From an uncultured Helicobacteraceae bacterium (lineage in GTDB: Bacteria; Campylobacterota; Campylobacteria; Campylobacterales; Helicobacteraceae), in the NCBI GenBank assembly GCA_910578285.1, contig CAJTQL010000008.1, positions 1-64,000 on the forward strand: 64,000 nt of DNA, given 5' to 3'. The notes below the pieces were generated by a model that did no database searches, was not told where the DNA came from, and was given only the letters and a program-made list of their open reading frames with translations. Both the position numbers and the translations under genes were made by a program. Positions 35,996 to 43,953 of this stretch are shown here, piece by piece (position 1 is the stretch's first letter; every line of letters begins with the position of its first letter).

Positions 35996-36907
35996 TTAAC
36001 GTCTAAGCCGCCGTAAATCTTTGAGAAGCGTGGGTGTGGCGATGAGTAGCCCGGCAGCGATGATGAGCAAAATCCCACATGTTGTGGGCAAATTTGGCAG
36101 ACTATCGCCAAGCATGATTCCTAAAGTCATGCTAAAGAGAATCCGTGAATAATCGACAGGTGCAACGATTCCAGCGGGCGCGTTCATATAGGCGAGGTTC
36201 AGAAAATATTGCGCTATCGTGCCACAAAGCCCCATGAGCACAATATAGAGCCATTCGATTCCAACAGGCAGCACAAAGCCGCCGATTCCCTCAAGCGGCA
36301 ACAGGATTCCAAACGCGCCAATGATTGTTGTCGATGCGCCGAATGCGAGGATAATAAAACTATTATCAAAATATTGCTTGAGCGAGCGCAGAGTCACAAA
36401 GGCGATTGCCGCAAATGAACCATTGCAGATTCCAAGCACGATATTGAGCCATGAAATACCGCTTAGGCTCGGATTGCCGATGAGCAAGATTCCAACAAAG
36501 CCAATGATGGTCGCCGTGATGGTTGACATTGATAATCTCTCTTTGAGAAAGACGACACTAAAAAATGCAACATAGAGTGGCGTGCTTTGCATAAATGCCA
36601 TCGCCGTAACAAGAGGGATTGTGGCGATATTGTAAAATAAACATGCCATCGCGATTCCCCCCAACCCCACGCGCACCAAGAGATGCCACCAGCCACCCTT
36701 GGCATGTTGCACACGCGGTTTGTGGCGCGAAGAGCCGTAGGCATAGACAGCCAACATCACGAGCAACATCACGAGCGAACGAAAAAAGACATTTTCCATA
36801 GACGGAATGTGTTCAGCAAGAATCTTTGCAAAGGCGTTCATAAACGCAAACACGAGTGAAGACGCGAGCATGTAGAGGATTCCCGCCGAGACATCACTAA
36901 GGCGCAT
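35996..36907 (-). CDS. DMT-superfamily EamA-type transporter
   Basis: 303 residues from the ATG at 36907 (GGAG upstream; an ATG at 36919 is also possible). Ten predicted helices in two EamA repeats, for example ILYMLASSLVFAFMNAFAKILAEHIP and VTAMAFMQSTPLYVAFFSVVFLKERL in the first. Substrate unknown; a metabolite or nucleotide-sugar exporter would fit the neighbourhood. Its start overlaps the end of the SGNH gene by 11 nt, so it ends the long glycan transcription unit. Confidence 0.8.
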   Translation of the reverse strand: MRLSDVSAGILYMLASSLVFAFMNAFAKILAEHIPSMENVFFRSLVMLLVMLAVYAYGSSRHKPRVQHAKGGWWHLLVRVGLGGIAMACLFYNIATIPLVTAMAFMQSTPLYVAFFSVVFLKERLSMSTITATIIGFVGILLIGNPSLSGISWLNIVLGICNGSFAAIAFVTLRSLKQYFDNSFIILAFGASTTIIGAFGILLPLEGIGGFVLPVGIEWLYIVLMGLCGTIAQYFLNLAYMNAPAGIVAPVDYSRILFSMTLGIMLGDSLPNLPTTCGILLIIAAGLLIATPTLLKDLRRLRR

Positions 36908-38360
36908 GCCATTCTCCATGGATCCACTCTTTTTGCCGCAAAACCTGCGCGACATATTGTGCGCAAAGTGCGTTGCCACGCGCATTGCAATGAATCCAAT
37001 GATTGGCGAAGATGGTTTCTGTGCTGTTCATAATCACGTTGTTTAAGTCATAGAGATAATCAACATCACCCACTTGCTGTTTTAAATCGATAATCAATTT
37101 GGGGATTTTGTCGATAATCACATTCATATAGGGTGGTGTCCTATGCGTTATTTTTTCATTATGCCGCATATCCTTCTCCTCCTCTGTCCAAACCTTCTTG
37201 CATGGCAAAAGCGGCTGGATAAAGGCAGCAAATCTGCCCCCCCCCCTCGAGACAATATCATGAAATTGCTGCAGTCGCGTTATGATTGCAACATTCACAT
37301 CAGTATCACTAATTTTTGGATTGGGGATTTCAAGCTCGGTATAGAGAGGGAGTCGATTGGTTTGGACAAGCGACATCTGTTGGAATAATGATTTTGCTTG
37401 ATATTCATAATAACCCGGCGTGTAAGTCATTCTATGGGTTTTCAATAAAACATCGCAGCTCACAATGCCCGTGCGCCAGTCCGTACCGCCAAAAAAACTT
37501 AGAACAATGTCAGGAGAATGGGGATAGATAAGAGCATTATAAAGCATCATTTGTTCATAGATTGTATAGCCACTAATACCAAGATTGAGCACAATAAAAT
37601 TTTGCTGTGGTGCAAAATTTTGCAACTCTCTGCGTAAATTTTCGACAATTGTTTCATGTAATGGAAGATAATTAAGACGCAATGCACTATTGCCAAAACA
37701 CACAATGAGTTTCGTATTTGCATCGCGATGCTGTATTAGTTCCCAGTCTACTTCTTCAAAAAAGAAACTCTTGTCTGCTCTTTGGGTTGCAATATGCACA
37801 TTAAAGCCAGGATATGGGATATGCGATAAACGTGCTTTTGTGGGCTCAATATAGAACATTTTAGCGAACACACTGCAATGTGGCAAAGCCGAATCCACTT
37901 GTGCGCGGAAATGTGATAGATTCTGATTGCGTTCCGCACGTTTTTTATGGTGCATATCAACAAGTTGAATAAGTTTTAAATGAAAATTTGGCAGTGCAAA
38001 AGATTCGCCACGCCAAAGCTCAAGCAACTTTTGTGGAGAATCAAAAAAATCATGCACAAGATACGCCATCGATGGACGATAGTCAAAATTAAAAACATGC
38101 CGCACAACATTCTCATGGATTCCTAGCTTTTGAAGTTTTGCAAGAATCTTTTGTGCAAGCTCTGCATCACGTACCGTGATGAGGCAAAGCGCAAAGGACT
38201 CAAAGAACACCTCATTTCCAACCATGCGCTCATCACATATAAGACGTTGGTCGATATCATCATCAACGATGCGGCATTCAAAGCCCATTGCCTCACAAAA
38301 GGCACACATTGATTGCCCAACCCAGCCAAAACCATACAGAATGACGCGCTCTTTTTGCAT
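36897..38360 (-). CDS. Rossmann-like plus SGNH-hydrolase-like protein, poly-G phase-variable
   Basis: 487 residues from the ATG at 38360 (AAGGGATAG upstream). N-terminal 1-110 has VILYGFGWVGQSM and a nucleotide-binding-like pattern. Residues from about 225 resemble an SGNH hydrolase: FGNSAL near block I, NLGISGYTIYEQ near block II, FFGGTDW near block III, and NHWIHCNARGNALCAQYVA with the terminal His. It may trim or transfer acyl groups on a glycan; substrate unknown. A run of 10 G in codons for Arg-Gly-Gly-Gly-Arg (37237-37246) is in frame here, so the gene is ON. Confidence 0.62.
   Translation of the reverse strand: MQKERVILYGFGWVGQSMCAFCEAMGFECRIVDDDIDQRLICDERMVGNEVFFESFALCLITVRDAELAQKILAKLQKLGIHENVVRHVFNFDYRPSMAYLVHDFFDSPQKLLELWRGESFALPNFHLKLIQLVDMHHKKRAERNQNLSHFRAQVDSALPHCSVFAKMFYIEPTKARLSHIPYPGFNVHIATQRADKSFFFEEVDWELIQHRDANTKLIVCFGNSALRLNYLPLHETIVENLRRELQNFAPQQNFIVLNLGISGYTIYEQMMLYNALIYPHSPDIVLSFFGGTDWRTGIVSCDVLLKTHRMTYTPGYYEYQAKSLFQQMSLVQTNRLPLYTELEIPNPKISDTDVNVAIITRLQQFHDIVSRGGGRFAAFIQPLLPCKKVWTEEEKDMRHNEKITHRTPPYMNVIIDKIPKLIIDLKQQVGDVDYLYDLNNVIMNSTETIFANHWIHCNARGNALCAQYVAQVLRQKEWIHGEWHAP
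37237..37246 (-). repeat. Poly-G tract, 10 G on the coding strand (in frame)
   Basis: Ten C on the plus strand inside the SGNH-like gene, about 70 percent into the reading frame. A one-base change would truncate the C-terminal block that holds the likely catalytic His. Confidence 0.85.
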
Positions 38361-38362
38361 TT

Positions 38363-39301
38363 CTATCCCTTGCACATCGGGTGATAATCGCCCACAAGGG
38401 GCGCAAGGGGCGCGTTGCGAATCGAATGCACAAGCTCGATGCTCGCGCGCGCATCATGTGTTCCAAAACCGCCACCATTGAGAATGTCACGATAGCTCTC
38501 CGTATGCAGGTCGGTAAAGCCCTCGCTAAACTCCATTGCTTCGCCGTCTATGGTGATTTCGCGAAATGTGCGCTTGGCGCAATCTTTTGGGAGATTCATG
38601 CTATCAACCGACAAAAACCAGCGCACGCGCGCATTCGTGAGCTCGAGCACGCCGCTCGCGCTACTTGGGGTAAGCAGATGAACACGGCTTTGACGCGGTG
38701 CGCCAAAAATCCACAACAACATATCAAAGAAATGGATTCCAATATTTGTCGCCACACCGCCGCTCTTGCTCACATCGCCCTTCCACGAAATAAAATACCA
38801 TTTGCCACGTGAAGTGATGTAGCTAAGGTTCACATCAAAAATCTTGTTTGGATTCTTGGCAAGCTCACAATCCACGCGCGATTTGAGCGCAACAATCGTT
38901 GTATGTAGACGTAATTGTAAAATATTATAAATTTTCTTGCCATATTCTTTTTCAATCACCTCGAGTGCATCAAGATTCCAAGGGTTGAGCACAAGCGGCT
39001 TTTCACAAATCACATCTGCACCACTGCGCAAACCAAAGCGAATATGGCTATCATGGAGGTAATTTGGCGAACACACCGACACGAAATCGACACCAAAGCC
39101 CTTGCGCCGCAATTTATCGATATGTCTATCAAATCGCTCAAACTCGATAAAAAAATCGGCATTGGGAAAGGTGCTGTCAATGATTCCAACACTATCATTC
39201 GGGTCAAACGCGCAAACAAGCTCATTTTGCGTGTCAGCAATCGCCCGAAGATGGCGCGGCGCGATATAGCCCGCAGCACCGATGAGTGCAAATTTTTTCA
39301 T
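38363..39301 (-). CDS. wbpB: UDP-N-acetyl-2-amino-2-deoxyglucuronate 3-dehydrogenase (WbpB/WlbA type)
   Basis: Gfo/Idh/MocA oxidoreductase, 312 residues from the ATG at 39301 after AAGGAG. ALIGAAGYIAPRHLRAI binds NAD. DSVGIIDSTFPNADFFIEFERFDRHI and CEKPLVLNP match WbpB/WlbA, and GGVATNIGIHFFDMLLWIFG is the family's catalytic helix. It oxidises C3 of UDP-GlcNAcA, giving the substrate of WbpE (26695) and then WbpD (27782). It lies 2 nt before the SGNH-like gene. Confidence 0.9.
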   Translation of the reverse strand: MKKFALIGAAGYIAPRHLRAIADTQNELVCAFDPNDSVGIIDSTFPNADFFIEFERFDRHIDKLRRKGFGVDFVSVCSPNYLHDSHIRFGLRSGADVICEKPLVLNPWNLDALEVIEKEYGKKIYNILQLRLHTTIVALKSRVDCELAKNPNKIFDVNLSYITSRGKWYFISWKGDVSKSGGVATNIGIHFFDMLLWIFGAPRQSRVHLLTPSSASGVLELTNARVRWFLSVDSMNLPKDCAKRTFREITIDGEAMEFSEGFTDLHTESYRDILNGGGFGTHDARASIELVHSIRNAPLAPLVGDYHPMCKG

Positions 39302-39353
39302 AACCAACTCCTTAATTGCATTGTACTCTAAACTTATTAATAAAGAACTTAAA

Positions 39354-40910
39354 TCATAGTGTCTCTTGCAGCTTTTGTGCGATAAATGTAGCGATAAACG
39401 CGCTTGAATCTCCTAGATGAAAAACCTCTTTTTCACGAAATTCTTTAATATTTTGGGCACGTTGCTGTTTGTCTTCTTGGGCAATTATCTCTATAGATTG
39501 TAAACATTCAATAACATTTGTAGCATAAAAATGAAGAATAGGATTATAAAATCCAACACCATTATAAGTATTTTGCAAAGATTCTTTAGGAATAAGCAAA
39601 ATAGCTGGTTTTAGCGTGCAAAGCGGAAAGGTATAGACCAAGCTAGAAAAATCACCAATAAGACAACCACACGCATGCATTGTTTCTGCGCTGAGTCGTG
39701 CAGACGTATCATAGATAAACCAATCATGCGCATGAAACTCATGATAGATTTTTTTATATAACGAAGTTTTATGAAAACTTGGGTGTGGTCGAAAGATAAT
39801 TTTTTGAGTTGTTGCTATGGGTTGATGATTGTAATTTTTTCTCAATTCTTGCAAAACATCATAAATAAGATGCGCGCTACTATGCTCATTGATAGCAATC
39901 AAAATATCCCCTCCACCCCTCGCGCTAATATTAGCAGTACGATGATATGCCGCGATATAGCCATCTAAACTGGGATAACCCGCACAAACGAGCTCATCTT
40001 GATAACCATATTCTGCAAACTTGTCTTTCAAAATTAGATAGTTTGACATAGACGGCACCATTCTATAACCATTGATTCCCATTTTCTTTGAGAACCAAAA
40101 ATCATCTAGGGGACGATTTCTTTGTGCTAAGGCAGCGATTGGGTCAATATATGCATGAGAAACATAGATAACTTTTTGACCCCAATTTGGTGCAGTTAGC
40201 GGCATTTGACATGTAACATAGAGCCGAAAAATGCGTAATAATATACCCATATAACCTAGCTGTAAGGGGCAACAGATGGCATTTTTTGGTAGCTTTTGCA
40301 AGGATTGTTCATCATTTACGACATAAACAACCTCTTGTCCCATTGCTTCAAGTTTTTTACCAATTTCACCCAAATGCTTCCCCGAGCTAAAATGTGTACT
40401 TGCGACAGCAATTGTATTGTTTGTGATACAGAATTGCGTTGCAAAGTATGCACTAATATCTTCAGAAAGTCTTTTCATAATCTGCACAAATGCACTATCT
40501 TCATCTAAAGAAATCCAAAAATGAAGCATAAAATAACTTGCATAGTTCAGCAGCATTGTCGCATCATTGTGGTGATTTTGTAATATTTCATTTTTATCTA
40601 GTTTTTCTATGGCTTGATACAAAACTCCTTTTAAATTTTCTATCCCATCAGCAAAAGGAATATCTGCAGCATTCGCACAAAGCTTGCGGAACATCTTTCT
40701 ATCTTGGTGCAATACCCAAAGCACGCCATTAGTGGTTATTTTATTCCTTAAATTTTCTAATGATGTCTGTGGATTTTTATCATCAACAAACATGATTTCA
40801 CAAATTGGAAACCAATTTTGTCTCTGCAATTCTTTGATAATAATCCATGCCGCTTGTGCATCTTCTCCATGAGGATAGAGATAGAGAATTTGATGTGATT
40901 CTAATCGCAT
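39354..40910 (-). CDS. CDP-glycerol glycerophosphotransferase-like protein
   Basis: 518 residues. The C-terminal half fits the TagB/TagF family: KVIYVSHAYIDPIAA, KIIFRPHPSF, the Asp-Ser-type acceptor region MHACGCLIGDFSSLVYTFPLCTLKPAILL, and a final LGDSSAFIATFIAQKL. The N-terminal 250 residues are unlike TagF (YLYPHGEDAQAAWIIIKELQ). In a Gram-negative this suggests a glycerophosphate, ribitol phosphate or similar phosphodiester in the surface glycan; exact substrate unknown. Paralogous to the gene at 46893, with the same two-part layout. Confidence 0.75.
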   Translation of the reverse strand: MRLESHQILYLYPHGEDAQAAWIIIKELQRQNWFPICEIMFVDDKNPQTSLENLRNKITTNGVLWVLHQDRKMFRKLCANAADIPFADGIENLKGVLYQAIEKLDKNEILQNHHNDATMLLNYASYFMLHFWISLDEDSAFVQIMKRLSEDISAYFATQFCITNNTIAVASTHFSSGKHLGEIGKKLEAMGQEVVYVVNDEQSLQKLPKNAICCPLQLGYMGILLRIFRLYVTCQMPLTAPNWGQKVIYVSHAYIDPIAALAQRNRPLDDFWFSKKMGINGYRMVPSMSNYLILKDKFAEYGYQDELVCAGYPSLDGYIAAYHRTANISARGGGDILIAINEHSSAHLIYDVLQELRKNYNHQPIATTQKIIFRPHPSFHKTSLYKKIYHEFHAHDWFIYDTSARLSAETMHACGCLIGDFSSLVYTFPLCTLKPAILLIPKESLQNTYNGVGFYNPILHFYATNVIECLQSIEIIAQEDKQQRAQNIKEFREKEVFHLGDSSAFIATFIAQKLQETL

Positions 40911-41902
40911 TTTTTTATCCCTCTCCCTTCCCAGCCATTATAGCCCGGCTTTGTTTCGACACAATCTAAGCCCGATTCGACAAGATAGCGATGAAAGGTG
41001 TGCATTCGAATAGGTCTATCATATTTGGGCGAGAGCATATCAAAAAAATCCAAATATGCCCATTCCTTCAACATTTCTTCGCTCAAACCCGCACTTGTAT
41101 AATCGGGCACAAGCAAACGCCAATTGATACGATTTGCAACTTTTGGCGAGAAACATTCCCGATTCATCTTAAAAATAGGCCACATAAAATCGATATATTT
41201 CCTGCCAAAATTATAGAGTATTTTATGTGGAATCCTCGTTGTTATTGGACGTACCCAATATTTTGTATTAAAAGGTGTATTTTTATTAAATGGGTAATGG
41301 TCGCAAACAAGTTCGCCGCCATTTTTTAGAACACTAACAAGCGCATTAATGGCATTTTTTGCGCTCGGAGTGTGTTGCAAAACACCAAAACAAAAACAAC
41401 GGTCAATGAGTGGCACAAGAGGCAATTCAAAAATGCTTGCTTGAAGCAAAAGCAAGTTTTTGCTAGGAATATTTGTGCGTGCACTCGCGTCTATTGCGCT
41501 TGAATAATCAAAACTAATTACCAAGCCTGCCTCCCCCGCAGCTTCTAATGCAAAAGGCGTAAAGCGTCCGCTTCCACAACCTGCCTCTAAAATAATAAAT
41601 GATTCACCATTTGGCTTGTTCCAATGCGTCTCTTCATAGAATCTCTTTTTGCTTGCCTCCACGCCACTTGCACTATCATGTTGCGTTTTTTTATGCATAT
41701 TCCATTCAAACCCAAAACTATCGGCATAATTAGCTTGTGGCACAAAACGAGGAATAGAATCTACAATAGGATATGTTTTAGAACATCGAACACAAACAAG
41801 CGTTCCTTCGATAATGTGTCCAGCTTCTTCTTTTGTCGCTTGAATTGATAAAGCCACTTTACAATTAGGACAAACAAGATATTGCAAATGCTCTTTAAAC
41901 AT
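40901..41902 (-). CDS. SAM-dependent methyltransferase with N-terminal zinc ribbon
   Basis: 333 residues. Residues 1-55 carry LVCPNCKVAL and LVCVRCSKTYPIVDSIPRFV, a Trm112-like zinc ribbon with a typical ending. The methyltransferase has ILEAGCGSGRFTPFALEAAG (motif I). Such fusions are common in glycan clusters, and sugar O-methylation is likely. The start at 41902 follows AAAGGAGG. It sits directly after the glycosyltransferase pseudogene and overlaps the next gene by 10 nt. Confidence 0.8.
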   Translation of the reverse strand: MFKEHLQYLVCPNCKVALSIQATKEEAGHIIEGTLVCVRCSKTYPIVDSIPRFVPQANYADSFGFEWNMHKKTQHDSASGVEASKKRFYEETHWNKPNGESFIILEAGCGSGRFTPFALEAAGEAGLVISFDYSSAIDASARTNIPSKNLLLLQASIFELPLVPLIDRCFCFGVLQHTPSAKNAINALVSVLKNGGELVCDHYPFNKNTPFNTKYWVRPITTRIPHKILYNFGRKYIDFMWPIFKMNRECFSPKVANRINWRLLVPDYTSAGLSEEMLKEWAYLDFFDMLSPKYDRPIRMHTFHRYLVESGLDCVETKPGYNGWEGRGIKKCD

Positions 41903-42483
41903 CAAAAGCCTCCTTTAGAATTTGCAAATAATAATCTTTCTGATTGAAAATAAATCGACATTTTTCTCCAAAACAATAGACTGGGCGCGCATTTGTTATA
42001 CTTTATTTGGACGCATTGGCAAATCTGCCTCATTCTCAAACAACACAGCATTATGTCCATTATATAGAATCTCGCAATCTTGGAAAAGGATCGCTTGTTT
42101 GTGCGGAGATGATTTTTGCAATTCTGTGTTGGAATCCTACACAAAAACAACCCTTCTACACCCCAAATTATCGGTTTGATTTTATCATTTTCTATCTGAT
42201 AAAGCCTGCTTGACCAATGCACAACAATCAGTTTTGGATTCAGTCGTAAAAGCAGAAAGAGTGTATAGAAAAAGCTATATAAATAGCGCAAACGAACCGA
42301 ATTGATTTGGCGATGTTCCAAAATGATAAAATCCTCCAGTCCAGATTTCTGTTTACTATTCAATATAATATTATTTGCATTATGTAGAATATATTTCTTA
42401 TAGGGTAAGTCCTTGAGCATGCGGATTCGAGGTTTCATCAGCGGGCTTGTCAGGTCAGCAAGAATCAAGATTGCCTCCCCCAT
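41896..42483 (-). pseudogene. Chimeric glycosyltransferase pseudogene
   Basis: The first 92 codons (to VVHWSSRLYQ) are a near-exact copy of the start of the glycosyltransferase upstream (two changes in 275 bp). After 42197 the frame encodes nonsense, but other frames of the same strand hold clear glycosyltransferase C-terminus pieces. These are ISAQTSDPFPRLRD, then (one shift) ILYNGHNAVLFENEADLP, then (another shift) NARPVYCFGEKCRFIFNQKD and KEAFDV with a TAA at 41896. They line up with VIANRLENHAM, HHHNAYLVDNLNELP and AYLQILHQYYG of the intact gene. So a broken glycosyltransferase was overwritten at its 5' end by the neighbour's sequence. Confidence 0.82.
42197..42471 (-). repeat. 275-bp direct duplication, copy 1
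   Basis: Matches 43326-43600 base for base except at 42205 and 42213, an offset of 1129 bp. It covers the N-terminal coding part of a glycosyltransferase and looks like recent gene conversion or tandem duplication. Confidence 0.95.
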
Positions 42484-43612
42484 GCATATTATTGGGTGCT
42501 TGAGTCATAACAATTATTCCATAGTATTGATGTAAAATCTGCAAATATGCAGACTTTTGCTGCTCCCTGTCTAAAAATGCAATGGCATAAGGCTGTGCTT
42601 TGTGTGCTTGTGCATATTGCATTGCTTGAGGCAGCTCATTCAAATTGTCAACCAAATAAGCATTATGATGATGTTGCAATAGCATTGCATGATTCTCGAG
42701 TCGATTTGCAATGACAAAGCGATTTGCAGCAACACTTTCCATGAGAGATTGCGAGATTCCATCACATAGTTTATAGGAAATAACACAATCTACTGCACCT
42801 AGAATATGGTGCATAGTTTCATGTGGAATATTACGTAAAAAAATATTTTTTTGAGATTGCAAGGCAAACTCTTGCTCGCATTGAGCAAGGTAAGCCTTAT
42901 CTAATGATTGTGTGCTAATAAGAAGGGCAATTTTTGGATTACACGCATAAAGCTTAAGAAAAGAATCTATGATTTCTCTATGAAAATGAATGGGTTTAAA
43001 TGTGCGAATTGAAAAAAATAGAGTTTCAAAAGATTGCCCAAAAAATTCCCGCTGCATTTCTTGATGTTCTTGAATAGAATATCTTATGAAGAATCTTTCT
43101 TCAACACCAAAGCTAATGATCTTCAGCTTATTGGGTGAAACAAAAGGAAAATTCTGCAGTAAAATTTTATGCATCACTTCTGTTTTTCCTGTGATAATTT
43201 TTGCACAACGAAATAGAATGCCTGTAAAAATTTTCTTTTTACCATAACAATCCTCTTCGGGATTAATTTCGCCACCCATTGTATGCACAATCACACGATG
43301 TCCCCAAAGAGCAAGGAGAATATTTTGATAAAGTCTGCTTGCCCAATGCACAACAATCAGTTTTGGATTCAGTCGTAAAAGCAGAAAGAGTGTATAGAAA
43401 AAGCTATATAAATAGCGCAAACGAACCGAATTGATTTGGCGATGTTCCAAAATGATAAAATCCTCCAGTCCAGATTTCTGTTTACTATTCAATATAATAT
43501 TATTTGCATTATGTAGAATATATTTCTTATAGGGTAAGTCCTTGAGCATGCGGATTCGAGGTTTCATCAGCGGGCTTGTCAGGTCAGCAAGAATCAAGAT
43601 GTTAGACACCAT
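42455..43612 (-). CDS. Glycosyltransferase, GT4-like
   Basis: 385 residues from the ATG at 43612 (GGAG upstream). A GT-B fold is suggested by NILILADLTSPLMKPRIRMLK, the middle segment HTMGGEINPEEDCYGKKKIF and the donor domain VISYKLCDGISQSLMESVAANRFVIA. The end (NMHGGGNLDSC) runs into the start of the pseudogene copy and may not be the original C-terminus. The sugar donor is unknown. It is part of the glycan run and lies 11 nt after the small gene at 43624. Confidence 0.78.
   Translation of the reverse strand: MVSNILILADLTSPLMKPRIRMLKDLPYKKYILHNANNIILNSKQKSGLEDFIILEHRQINSVRLRYLYSFFYTLFLLLRLNPKLIVVHWASRLYQNILLALWGHRVIVHTMGGEINPEEDCYGKKKIFTGILFRCAKIITGKTEVMHKILLQNFPFVSPNKLKIISFGVEERFFIRYSIQEHQEMQREFFGQSFETLFFSIRTFKPIHFHREIIDSFLKLYACNPKIALLISTQSLDKAYLAQCEQEFALQSQKNIFLRNIPHETMHHILGAVDCVISYKLCDGISQSLMESVAANRFVIANRLENHAMLLQHHHNAYLVDNLNELPQAMQYAQAHKAQPYAIAFLDREQQKSAYLQILHQYYGIIVMTQAPNNMHGGGNLDSC
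43326..43600 (-). repeat. 275-bp direct duplication, copy 2
   Basis: Partner of 42197-42471, within the intact glycosyltransferase. Confidence 0.95.
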
Positions 43613-43623
43613 CACACTCCATT

Positions 43624-43953
43624 TTACTCGGTAAAATATCTAATCTTAATTGCAGAGAAATTCTTATCTTGGAAATTTGGGAATCTCTTCCTGCAAACCA
43701 AACAGCATGGCATGCCAAAAAGCCAACTCTTCTTATCAAACCAGCCTACTTGAGCCTCTTGTAGTGTTTTTTTCAAGCCCAAAAGTTTTATATATCCTTC
43801 CTTTGTATTTAGATGAAGCATAGCACCTGCAATGATTCGATAGGATTCATGTGTAATAATATCCTCAACATTTTTCCACCAAACATATCCAGCAAAATGC
43901 CGTAATAAAAGCTTTTCTAGTTTGCTAAACGCTTCTTTTTTAGTCTTTTTCAT
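43624..43953 (-). CDS. Small protein of unknown function, possibly frameshifted near its end
   Basis: 109 residues: KKEAFSKLEKLLLRHFAGYV, then SYRIIAGAMLHLNTKEGYIKLL. No domain recognised. The last 30 residues are Cys- and Arg-rich and look unlike the rest. If the five-A run at 43717-43721 had one more base, the frame would continue as FWHAMLFGLQEEIPKFPR and stop at 43664, which reads more like a natural end. Its ATG overlaps the asparagine-synthase-like gene stop (ATGA). Confidence 0.5.
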   Translation of the reverse strand: MKKTKKEAFSKLEKLLLRHFAGYVWWKNVEDIITHESYRIIAGAMLHLNTKEGYIKLLGLKKTLQEAQVGWFDKKSWLFGMPCCLVCRKRFPNFQDKNFSAIKIRYFTE

